From assembly GCA_900708905.1 (NCBI GenBank), contig CAADRB010000060.1, positions 775,139 to 839,138 of the forward strand: DNA of 64,000 nt, written 5' to 3'. Made by a program: the position numbers and the translations under genes. The DNA comes from Hymenolepis diminuta. Lineage: Eukaryota; Platyhelminthes; Cestoda; Cyclophyllidea; Hymenolepididae. Below the pieces are notes generated by a model that worked only from the letters and a program-made list of their open reading frames with translations, was not told the origin of the DNA and did no database searches. Each line of letters begins with the position of its first letter. Position 1 is the first letter of the stretch. Positions 51,069-61,500 of the stretch are shown piece after piece.

Positions 51069-53959
51069 ATTGTGCATATTGTTTCTTGACAATTTTTCAA
51101 ATGTAAGAATTTAGATCCCGTTGTTATATAGTTTATTTATGTGTAATAGAGACGGTTTTGTCAAATAATCATAAAATTTGCCAGACCAAATTGTGATTTT
51201 GAAGTTACGTACAAGATTGGGGAATTAAAAATCAAGCTACTTTCAGATGTCATTACATTAACTGCACTCGTTTCTTTAACTTGATCTATCATGTTGCAAT
51301 ACTTTTCTCACACGACTCAAGATCTGTGTTATGCTAAATGAGTTTCAGAGATAAGGTGACAGTCCTTTAACTTGTAGGCTGATAATGTAACTATGTAGCA
51401 GAGCTAAGCTCAATGCTATGGAGCAAATAATGAGGAGGGGGAATCGAAAACGGGCTTAAAGACCGAAGAGTGAGTTATGTATAAAACAGAGAAAGGACAA
51501 ATACCGGGTTTCATTTATGAGTAACCAAGCGGTAAGCTCGTAAGTCAGTACATCAGAAAGAAAGCAAATCTTAGTGGATCTAAACATGACTATAATGTGA
51601 TATTGCCGAAATGATTTGATCACAATTTCCAATATCTTAGCAGCTACGCCTTGGTTACCTTGGAGGGTAGATTTTCCCAGAGGGACACAGTAACCCCCCA
51701 AATTAACATCAAACTTGATATGCATGAACTGTGAGGTATCTAGAGTCTACAATTATGGAATTTCTGATCTTGTTGTGACAAACTCAGGCTTATGAGTAAA
51801 AACAGACTATCTTATGGTTTCAGAATCCCGACAACGTGAAAGTCTTTTGCCACCTTGAATTTCCTTCATTTCATGCATGATGTTGTGAGTACACACTAAC
51901 TCAATACTCTCTGCTTCCCAATTATTAGATGATGCTTCTTTATCGATTGCTCGTCGTACCTCAGTAGACCCTCTTTTTCACAACCTGAGTTACACTCGCA
52001 GGCTTTCCCTTCCTTTCCCGTTTCCATAACCTCCTACCCCCACTACTATCCTCCTCTTTCATTTCATCATTCTTATCCAATACATAATTTGTCGAACTCA
52101 ACTCTTGATATTCCCATTTTTGAATAGACGGTAGCATCCTGTTGGAATTTAAGAAAATCGTTCGCGTTGAAAAAGGATTCCCTAAGCCTAATAAAACAGT
52201 TCACTAGAAGTTGCTTTACTGTGAAGATTATTACCGTTTAATTATTCTATTTCCGGCCATAATAAATCCGGCAACCTCAATACCTTTGGTATTTGAATGC
52301 TTTCGTTTGACAAAGACGAAAACAGTTCGACTCATCATGAGTAAAATGAAAATTTTCATTTGTTTTTAAGATATATACATATATATACTCACAAAAATAA
52401 ATTAATTGATAATAACTTCATCTCACAAATGGTTTCTTAATCTTACTATTAATTTTTAAAATTTTTTGATGCTAAAATGTGTATTCTCCACATGTTGATC
52501 ATAAAACACGTTCGAACGCATAGACTTGGCTCAAAGTACCTCGTCTGGCATAAAGTGCACTTCATCCTTCAAGCGATCTCATCCTATTTGTATTAAAAAT
52601 TCTTATTTTTCTCAAAAGTGCATTCTTTCTACATTTTGATTAGAGCAAACACATTTTTGACCTTAACGCTCTGTATTTTCTTTTGTAAGATGCCCCGTAC
52701 ATGGTAAGTTGGTCTAATAAAGGAATTTCCAAATAATTCAAAACCATAAGAATGGCGTGTTAATACATATCAGACTTTTAGTAAGTCAATCAAATCAAAT
52801 GATCTATTTGAACAGGGATCATAGGACTTCATATTTTATATTTTCTGAAGTAAGGAAATCGGACAATTATATTTGGAGATTACTGTCAAGAAACCAAGTT
52901 GCAATTGACATTGCATTAGCCTTAATGGCCTGAGCAATTAAGAGTGTCGTGTTCAGTTAAAGCTTCGCTATAAAAGTGCCTCTATGGATGCCTCACCAGA
53001 TTTTTTGGAGCGAAGTTTGTATTTCTCTGCAGTTTCATAATTCTCCTTTTCATAAACCAGGTCACATTCTCCCAAGAGTGGAAGCAGAATTAACGAAGTT
53101 TTAAGTTTTAATGGGGGCGCCACTCTGTTCGTAGGATTTGCAGAGCTTTTTGCTGATATATGCTTGGATTCACGCAGTCAGTATATTTTACCTTCTAGTA
53201 ACAAAGTTACTATTGAACTGATGCGAGTTTACGAAACTTTATCATATCTAAGATGAATGTTTACGTAAACTCAATGTAAATGATTTTGTGTAATAATTAC
53301 GGTTAGACACTACTTTCTTAGCCTCTCTGTTACTAAAGCCACCCCTTAACCGCATCAATCACTAAACTTTATTTCCATAATCCGGACCAAAATCCCAATG
53401 AAAGTTCTACCGCAGCATCGAGGTGAGACAGATTTTGATTTCCGCTGAACAAAATAAACGTTTATTAAACTATTAATTACGAATCAGCAAACTGAGCACG
53501 TTTAATTCTATAGTAATAAAAGTATAGTGGTAGGAAGTTATTTTAAATTGCCATTAACAACCATCACTCCTTCCCCTTGACCTTAGTTAAAAGTCTTGAC
53601 CTCATTTTCAAGTAAAACTTTTGGGGACATGAGAGCACTTAAGTTGGCAAATTAGCTTAATTTGAGCTACTTCCCCTACTATTCATTGCAAGCCATAAAT
53701 TATAAAGTTCAGTTACTTTAGCTTGACAGTGGTATGACAACAAATAGAATTTCAGGTGGTTAATATAGCTTACAATTGGCTTTAGTTAGCTTCTGTCGCT
53801 CTTGGAAAAGGTAACATATTTACGATATTTAATCGTGAAGAAGCTTCTAAGCATGAGGAGCAGTAGACTACATGAAATAAGGGAGAAGGGACAACGAAAT
53901 GCTGGAAATTTAATGGGAGGTTAAAATAGTATTCCATCATGCTTATTGTCATTAAAAAA
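51069..53959. other. Gene-poor stretch downstream of the homeobox gene
   Basis: No exon was recognised. A pyrimidine-rich strip lies at about 51950-52080 and an AT-rich simple stretch at 52367-52390. The first part will include the homeobox 3' UTR; an ATTAAA occurs at about 51226 but its use is unknown. Confidence 0.4.
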
Positions 53960-54140
53960 TTAAAAAAAGAAACAATGGCATTCACGTCTGGAAAATCAGA
54001 GGTCATGGATTTGATACCCACCGGTCCACAGTCTATGGGTGAGATTGCCAACCGCGCTGACTAAGTCTGTCCGAAAGAATTTTCTCATCAGGGAGGCTCT
54101 ACCCTGAATGAGTTTTAGAAAACACTTTCCTAAGTGTGAG
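53960..54140 (+). repeat. tRNA-like SINE copy 6
   Basis: It contains 'gaggtcatggatttgataccca' (B-box-like T arm), 'accggtccacagtctatgggtgag', 'gccaaccgcgctgactaa', 'ctcatcagggaggctc' and 'ttttagaaaacactttcctaa', in the same order as the copy at 58.2 kb read on the minus strand. Confidence 0.65.
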
Positions 54141-54843
54141 TTAAAAGATATATAGAAATTGATTGTATTTCAAGTCAAAAGGAGAAAAAAAAGTGAAACG
54201 GAATGGAAATATGGCGAGTAATTTAATTAAGATTTCTACAATTAAGAATAGCAGCCTACTTTTGCTTACATTAAGGCAGAGAATGAGATTCAATTGTTCT
54301 TAAGTAACCGCTGGCGATGTTTTAAAGTGTCGTTAAAAGCTTCCATTAAGAACACCTAAATAATGCTTAACAACTTCCAAAATGGCTAAAAAGCAGGGAA
54401 GTTGTATTCTAACTTAATTATATTACTTATATTAGTTAGAAGGAACGACATAATCTAACACACAAATTGAACTTATATCCATGAATTCTTGAATTTCAAT
54501 CCTGACAAAAAGAGTGTTTTATCATTTAATTAGCCCAATAAAATAATTGAAAATGTGTAAATTTTCCTGGTCACGATTTATAGTTTTTAAGTTTTCATAG
54601 CGGCTTATTTAAAACAACGTTTATTCTGCAGTGTTTAACAAATTGGAAGGATGGTGACAAACATATCTTAAGTATTCTCGTCGTTCCTGACACATTGCGA
54701 GTTAGCCTGGACAAAACTATTATCTGCCAATTATATAACTACTAGATTCGTTTGTTTATAAAGAGTATACATTATAGCATTCGGACAAATAGACGCATAG
54801 CTATAAGTATATAAGTAGGGGGAGAGACTGATTAATTCGGTCC
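54141..54843. other. Gene-poor stretch
   Basis: Nothing recognised. Confidence 0.45.
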
Positions 54844-55330
54844 ATGGGATTCGGAACCTTCACGTCTTCACTACTCAGCTCAGAAGAATATTTACTGCGG
54901 CTTTTCAATAAATTCTTAAAAGAAAATCGCATTAAATCTAATATCAATGTAGAGCATGACGTTCCAAAATGTGGTGTTTCAACCATTCTCATCCTTCATG
55001 AGAATAGTGTTCTTTTCGATAGAAAACAGATATTGTGTTCTCATCCACATAAAGTCTCATTAAATTGGCAAGCTTTGTAACAGGGCAGCCAATTGTATGC
55101 GAATGATTGCAGAAAAGAAGGCAATGCCACTGCAATATAGACGGAATCACTGTTCTGAAGGTGCGATGACTATCAATATCAAGGACCGATTTCCGGTTGA
55201 TTTAAGTCTCTCAAAGGATAGGGGTGATTAGATCCCGCATATTAGTGTCATCCGCAATTTTGATATCTCCGAAGGGCCTATTGTGAGAGCAGGAGAAAGA
55301 GCAGCAATAGCATAGCTGAGCTGTGCAATG
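54844..55330 (+). pseudogene. Unassigned open frames, possibly one broken gene
   Basis: A 78-codon frame (54844-55080, containing CGVSTILILHENSVLFDRKQ) is followed in another frame by about 50 codons (about 55083-55230, containing GAMTINIKDRFPVDLSLS) and, after one stop, more open sequence. Both look protein-like in composition and abut without a clear splice pair. This suggests a frameshifted relic or an undetected intron. The family was not recognised. Confidence 0.25.
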
Positions 55331-55585
55331 AAGATGCAAAAATCCTGCTTATAGTCGGACAAGTCTCCCTACCCTTTCACAAATTATGCACCCAAGTGTC
55401 CGATCAGTATAATGTAAACTAACTTTATAAGTAAATGGACATATTATCATTTAGAGCAAATCAAAGACCTGTCTTTATTTAAAAAGATGACTTCAAAGTT
55501 GAATTTTACAATAAAAATATTTTTTGTTCGTCTTTGTTACTGATAAAAACGCATCTTTAAAATTAAAAGTTTAAGTACACTATTG

Positions 55586-55935
55586 TAGCCGAGGCTGCAT
55601 AAATAAGCCTTTTTGCCAAACCTCAGTAACCCTCTTAAGAAGTCCAAATAGCCTCTAGCAGAGTCCTCTAGTCAAAATTTGCCCCGATGTTAGCTCGGCT
55701 ATGTCCAAAGTAGCAAGAACAAAGAAGGTATTGAGCGGAGAGAATTTATTGGTCAATGTGGCTCGTTGCCAAAGATTTAGCCATTAAATACAATCAACGC
55801 TACTCTACAGGGATATTGATCGCTGATTGGCGTGCTCTCTACGCAATCGGGAGCACGACCGCACTTTCCAGAATGTTCTAGCGCACGTGAGGTCTCCTTG
55901 ATAGGCCTTGGTATCGTTATGAGCTCTACCCCATA
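55586..55935 (+). mobile_element. LTR-like repeat L, copy 3 (fullest)
   Basis: A ~350 bp repeat starting TGTAGCC and ending near ctctacccca. It shares its 5' half with 45.2 kb and its 3' half with 35.5 kb. It carries an inverted CCAAT box (gattgg, about 55825) and a heat-shock element. The TG start, possible CA end, promoter-like boxes and lack of coding sequence suggest a solo LTR. No target-site duplication could be confirmed. Confidence 0.6.
55866..55878 (+). promoter_or_regulatory. Consensus heat-shock element in repeat L
   Basis: A perfect TTC-ca-GAA-tg-TTC site, inside a block of about 22 bases identical to that at 35643-35655. Confidence 0.6.
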
Positions 55936-57039
55936 AAAAAATGCTTATTTGTTTAACAAAGGCATTATTCGGCATAAGTTCTCTGAGATAAGTAGTAAAA
56001 GATTACAATGAAAATCAAATCATTCGAAACTTAATTGGCTTTGACAATTATCACGCAATTGTGATGAGAAGACTTAATTATCCGATGAGTTTCAAAGACA
56101 AATTTTGTTCAGACAATTTTATTTGAAATCTAATTACTCTTTGAAGCCTCCTATATGCTTCAATTATTCCATTGTGAAAATATTCACTTATTCCCTATCT
56201 TTTTATAACTGCAACACTACAAAATGTTCCGTGAAAAGAAATTTGTGTTAAAAATATCTCACATATACAAAGCAAGATCGTTTTGAAATATTAGTAAACA
56301 TAACAATGAATGACCTTGGGATAAGCTTTCTTACAATAGATTTGGAACTACTCCATGCTATAATATGCGTATTTATTTGTTTTTATTTAAAAATACGATT
56401 ATAACATATTTATGATGGAATTTTGGTAAAATGACAGTCTCTATTTAGCGATAGATATACAAACTCCCCACGTTATCCAAAATAGAAATGACAGAAATTG
56501 TTAATGAAATGCTATGAAAATATATTTTACAGTGTTGTTACTTTTCATTGGTGTAATTAAAATATATTACAATAAACGACATTCGAAAATCAACTCTTAT
56601 TTTGACTACAAACAGCGCATTAGAGCCAATTAAATACCTTAAGCGGTTAATCAGAAATCCTACTGATTTTATCCGTGTAATCATAAAAATGACTCAAAGT
56701 TTTTACCTTTTCTGAAATGAGAGATATGAGTTGTATTGCTTCGAAATCATTTCGTCTAAAGTACTTCAAAGAAACGTTTGGCAGCTGAAACGATTCAGGA
56801 GACGTTAGTTTTAGAGCGCCAACGCAAAAAAGAGTGCAAAAATGCAGAAGTGGTGATCACATAAACCTCGCAGAACTAGAACTTGAAAGTTATGTGTCCA
56901 ACTGACAAATTCGTCTACTCTATACGATCCTAAAAATAAATGAACATAGTACTAAGGTGAAGTGCTCTAGTGAACTTCAGAATGTAGGAAAAATAGATGA
57001 CGGTTAACGTAGATTTTCACCAACTGATTGAAAGAATAG
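55936..57039. other. Gene-poor stretch
   Basis: A possible small exon after the acceptor-like 'gaaacgattcag' near 56800 could not be confirmed in any frame. Nothing else was recognised. Confidence 0.35.
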
Positions 57040-57387
57040 AGATTAAATGGAAGGCAGAGCCTCAAATGCGGCCAATACTTCAATTCTGTGGCCGATGGAA
57101 CGAACCACTCAAGCCATAAAATAGTTTCTACTGAAATGATTATTAATAACGATAATTACCACAATTTCCTAACAGCTACAACCACTAACAATCGGTATCA
57201 TTACAGCAAATTATCAGGAGTTCCGCCATGTTCAAATCTAGTTAGTTTTCATAATCCTCTCCTATCTTATGTATTTGACGACGATGTATCCAAAGCATCG
57301 GAGAAACCATTCAAATTAACAAAACGGCCACTCAGAAAACGGTACACTGGATCCCTAGTGAATGACGTAGGGGACTTTACCGGATAA
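57040..57387 (+). CDS. Unassigned terminal exon (about 116 residues)
   Basis: The frame is open from a TAG at 57037-57039, which could itself be an acceptor AG, to TAA at 57387. The product is hydrophilic, Asn/Thr/Ser-rich, and ends with a strongly basic strip (KPFKLTKRPLRKRY) before SLVNDVGDFTG. There is no membrane segment and no recognised domain. It could be the last exon of a plus-strand gene whose earlier exons were not found. It converges on the minus-strand gene at 57478. Confidence 0.3.
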   Translation, partial: RLNGRQSLKCGQYFNSVADGTNHSSHKIVSTEMIINNDNYHNFLTATTTNNRYHYSKLSGVPPCSNLVSFHNPLLSYVFDDDVSKASEKPFKLTKRPLRKRYTGSLVNDVGDFTG

Positions 57388-57444
57388 GTCAGAAACGCAC
57401 GACCTGAATCTAAAGGCTGTATTTTAAAAGACTTTTGACACTAA

Positions 57445-57450
57445 TTTATT
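57445..57450 (-). terminator. AATAAA polyadenylation signal
   Basis: This minus-strand hexamer lies 28 nt beyond the stop of the 105-residue membrane-protein frame, and it supports that frame being expressed. Confidence 0.5.
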
Positions 57451-57477
57451 CTCATCGTCTATCCCACCTCCCTTCTC

Positions 57478-57795
57478 TTAGTTCACGGCCTCGTGCGTGC
57501 AGACATCTTCCAACGATAAAAGTGCCGATATTACCGTGAGTAACAAGAGAGTAACTCCGACTTTACCTGCAATCAAAATAAAGTCTCTTTGGCATCCACG
57601 CCTCAGTCTAAGCCACACACTATTTGTTGCTATCAAAGTAGCTGAAAGAGTAAACAGATTCAATACATTATTTTGTGAGCCACAGATCACTTTAGAAGTT
57701 GTCCATTGACCTAACCAATCAAATGAAAACGTACGGTTGCACGCGGAGCGGAAATTTATGCTCTTTGTTTCTTGGTCCTTATTTCCTTCTTCCAT
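57478..57795 (-). CDS. Small two-span membrane protein, unassigned
   Basis: The frame runs from ATG at 57795 to TAA at 57478, 105 residues. Residues about 1-35 are polar. Two hydrophobic stretches follow: NVLNLFTLSATLIATNSVWL (about 43-62) and, after a basic connector RLRRGCQRD, FILIAGKVGVTLLLLTVISA (about 72-91). The tail is short and acidic. An AG (ccttag) lies 5 nt before the ATG. AATAAA lies 28 nt after the stop. Codon use looks protein-like. A cryptic donor (GCAG|gtaaag) inside the second span could end an exon, but reading through keeps that span intact. No family was recognised. Confidence 0.45.
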   Translation of the reverse strand: MEEGNKDQETKSINFRSACNRTFSFDWLGQWTTSKVICGSQNNVLNLFTLSATLIATNSVWLRLRRGCQRDFILIAGKVGVTLLLLTVISALLSLEDVCTHEAVN

Positions 57796-58109
57796 AAATC
57801 CTAAGGACTTTATACCTCCGTATGTTCAGTTGCCACATCCATATTGACATACTTTAATAAAGATTTACTTAGGCCACATGTACATTTTTTAATTTCGTTC
57901 TTTTTTCTACATTTTTCTAATCACTGTAATCAAGTTCAAAAAAGGATGACCTCACATTATTTGCGTTAATCGTTTCACACTCTTAACGTTTTCAGAAACC
58001 TCCTCCGTTTTAACAAAATCTGGCCAATATCACTTTAAGTAGAAATAAATCAACCAACCGACAACTTTAATATTAGGTGATTTATCGGACAAGGTTACAA
58101 CAATATTAA
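57796..58109. other. Gene-poor stretch
   Basis: Nothing recognised. It could hold the promoter of the minus-strand membrane-protein frame. Confidence 0.4.
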
Positions 58110-58310
58110 GTCCCAACTCCATTTAGGAAAGCGTTTTCCAACGCTCATCTCGGGTTAGGGATGGCATCATAGAGCCCCCTGGTGAGAGACTCGATTTCTG
58201 CAAGTCCTCTAATAACAGCCAGATTTAATTGGTGCGGTTGGCTATTCCACTCACTGGGTGTGCGCCGATGGGAGCCCAACTCGAAACTTCTGACAAGGCA
58301 GACGAGAGAC
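58110..58310 (-). repeat. tRNA-like SINE copy 7 (best preserved tail)
   Basis: On the minus strand: 'gggctcccatcggcgcacacccagtgagtgg', 'agccaaccgcaccaattaaatctgg', 'agtctctcaccagggggctc', 'gatgccatccctaacccgagatgagcgttggaaaacgctttcc'. The last part can fold as a small hairpin (agcgtt..aacgct). It matches the other six copies in order. Confidence 0.65.
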
Positions 58311-58404
58311 GCTACACTGAGCATTTAATAAGATTATACTATTATCCTCAAGTAGTTTCAGAAAACTGTGTCATTTTTATTATTTTGTCATTGTTATTTG
58401 ATGT

Positions 58405-58410
58405 TTTATT
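58405..58410 (-). terminator. AATAAA polyadenylation signal of ENTPD
   Basis: The hexamer on the minus strand lies about 100 nt downstream of the ENTPD stop codon (58510). Confidence 0.6.
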
Positions 58411-58509
58411 GTTTTACAGTTAGCAGCTTTTAGCAGAAAGATCTTTCATAGCTTTTCTTCGAAAGTAAAAAAGTCAGAATTAACAAGAAGAGGAGGAGGT
58501 ATCGAAATA

Positions 58510-61500
58510 TTATTGTTTTCGATATCGGCAGTTGAGAATCAGCACTAAAATTGCTATGAGCAGAGCATTAATCAAGAAGATGATTCCAATCGAATAGCCA
58601 GTCGCATCCATTTTTATTTTTGGGGAAGTGGATGGAATCTTGCTGCTTGAATTGAGAGCATATCCGGTCGACCAACTAGCCATATTTCTTCCATCCTTGT
58701 CAATTACAAGTACCATTTAATAAACCACAATGAGTTGATAAATGTATCTTTATCTATAAAGATATTTATTTATAAAGTAACAAAAAAACTATCATCAAAT
58801 CTACGAATCAAAATTTAAGTGGCACAAACTGTTTTCTTGCAAAAGGGAAAAATCAACTTACACCACCAAAGAAGGTTATGTTTGCCCATTCCGCTTCACT
58901 TTTGAATCCGTAATATTTCAGCATTTCTCTAACTAACCATCCATGAAGACACCTGTCTCCTGGTGGTTTCTGTTCTCCCGGGATCTGCAACGAGTATTAG
59001 ATATTTTAATGTCTTAATATTCAATATTTACATTTCTATTCTCACGTTCATGAACGATTTTACGTCCACTAGATACAGAGCTTCTTGACTTGGTGATTTA
59101 GGTTAATTGTCGATCAAATCCCCTCAAACCATTTATTGGTAAATGAGATTAACAAGGGTGCTTGTAACACGGTACATCTTACTGATATTCACCCACGTAC
59201 TTCTATATAATCTGCCTGTGGCAGAAGGACATGGATAGAATTGATTTTCTGTCCAAATGTTATTTTCTTGATGTCTTCTTCAAGTTTATCTTAGCCACAT
59301 CTTTACGGCTAAGTACATTTACCAATCAAATTCTTGTCCATGATGTTTGCTGTTTACTGATTGGTTAATTATTTAGGATGGTCGGTCTTACCACCTCCAG
59401 TAATTTTTCCCTTCCAAAACCGAAAAAGGAGCATATTAGCTGATGTTTCCACATTATCAACCATCCTAAGGCAAAAGAAAAATTTCCAACAACAACAATT
59501 TTCCAACTTCAGAAAATACCACGGTGAACTAAAAAGTAGGACCTTTTAGAGGTCTCTAGGGGTTTAATACAACTTCAGAACATGCAAATTTCTCGGCATA
59601 CTGTGAAGTTCGGAAACCAGTTAAAAGGGCCTATTACGAAAGTGCATCTCCAGATCGGTGAGAAGTGTTCCAAGAAATGTCACTCAAAACTCAGGGTGAG
59701 AGATTCTCGATTGGTTTCCGAAGTGATTTGAGAAACTCCAGACGAATGCTTCGGCATAATTTGAATTTGAAATGACACATGGCGTCGTATCTTTTTTTTC
59801 GCATTAAAAAATCTAACAATTATGGTCGAAATAGTTCATAGTAAACAGAACTTTATTTTCGCCAGATTTCTCCCAATTTACGACTTTTTCCAGAAAATCC
59901 TCGTCTTAATGAACATTATATTCTTCTTGTTTGATCATTTTATCATTAACTTCGAAAAAATAGAAGTTCTCTTTTCTCCCCTTCATTTACATACGATAAA
60001 TTAATTAATTAATTAGTTTTTATCTATTAATGATTTCATCGAGCAAATATATCAACAATATTTTGTGTTATTAAGTCTTCTTGAATTTATAGTACTTTTA
60101 AGAAGCATTATGTAAATGGTCTTACCGCTCTCCAATCTTGCCGGCAGAAGTTGTCAACGATATCAGTGTAACGACTTAGACTCATTTTTATTCTTAGAGC
60201 CGTTCCACCGACAAAAGCATTAACGGTCTCCCAAATCTTATGAATTGCCTAAAGAAAATTAAATTCTATAAAATTCAAAAGAATACTTCATAAAGGTCAA
60301 ATAATTACTAATGAAAGTGATTCTCACTAACTTTCAACAATAGAAACTTATACTAATTTTGTAATTGTAAAAATGTCAATGGTGTCAACAATCAATCTTT
60401 GAACTGTGCACACTCTCTTCTTAACCAATTGCAGCAAATTTGTGAAACATATGCCATGGAAACATAGGTGGATGCGAAACCTTCATTTATGAAGGTCAAC
60501 GGCCAGTGCAATGGGCCCCAATTCGCCACCTAAATAGAAATAATTCCTCAGGTATCCTGAAACTGAAAAGGACAAANAGGAATCACTNTCACTGTTCAAG
60601 TNCATGAGAAATTTTTGTGATTCAAGAACGAAATCTTCTTATTTTACCTTCCTCCTCCTCCTCCTCCTCCTTTAAANNTNCTTATGNNTNCTATANCTAT
60701 ATTGCTNTNNTTATATATAGCAATATATATANATNTANTTATGANTGCTATACACTTCCGTGTCCCTNAACTTGTTATAANCATCCATNGATGACTCACA
60801 TATGAACTCAAAGATATGTGAATACACGCCATCTGNAAAATTTNGNGCGCCTAACTCTCTGTTGTGACCCCAAGCTTCCTTATAGAACTACCGTGTGTTC
60901 TCAACTGACTTATTTTAATTACAGTGATTAAACCACTTAGTTGATCTCAATTTCCACCGACCAGATGTGTTCTGCACCTTTTGTAAACATATACCATGCT
61001 TCCGCGCTCACACGCAGTCTCCCTCACCCAGTCTCTAATTCTTTCCTATAAATACGGTTTAGCACAGCCTTGCCTTCTCTCCTTCTTGTTATGTGGTGAA
61101 GATCGATAGTAATGAGAATTGAATAGCAAAATTTTATATCAACGGGATCGGAATCAAGATAGCCTGACTGTACTCCTCTTGAGAACTAGAACGGATTATT
61201 TAGCTGATATGAGCATACATTTACTTTGTTTCAAATGGTAAGACTTACTGCAAAATCACCACTTAGAGGCGGACGTTGAGGTTGTTCAAAAGGAGTCCCT
61301 TCGAAAAGTTCATCAATAACCGAAAGGCACATCCTCATACTGTATGAGCCACCAAATGTTATGCTGTCCGGAATACTCTATTAAAATATGAATTAAGATA
61401 CTTTAGACCTTATTATCAAAACTTTGGCCTTGGAAAATACTATTCAAATAATTTTTAAATTATGATAAAGGAATTTCAAATAATATCAAGCAGCTTACCC

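Noticed and set aside
60617..60832. Open frames crossing the N-containing patch
   Set aside because: They depend on ambiguous bases and a CCT microsatellite.
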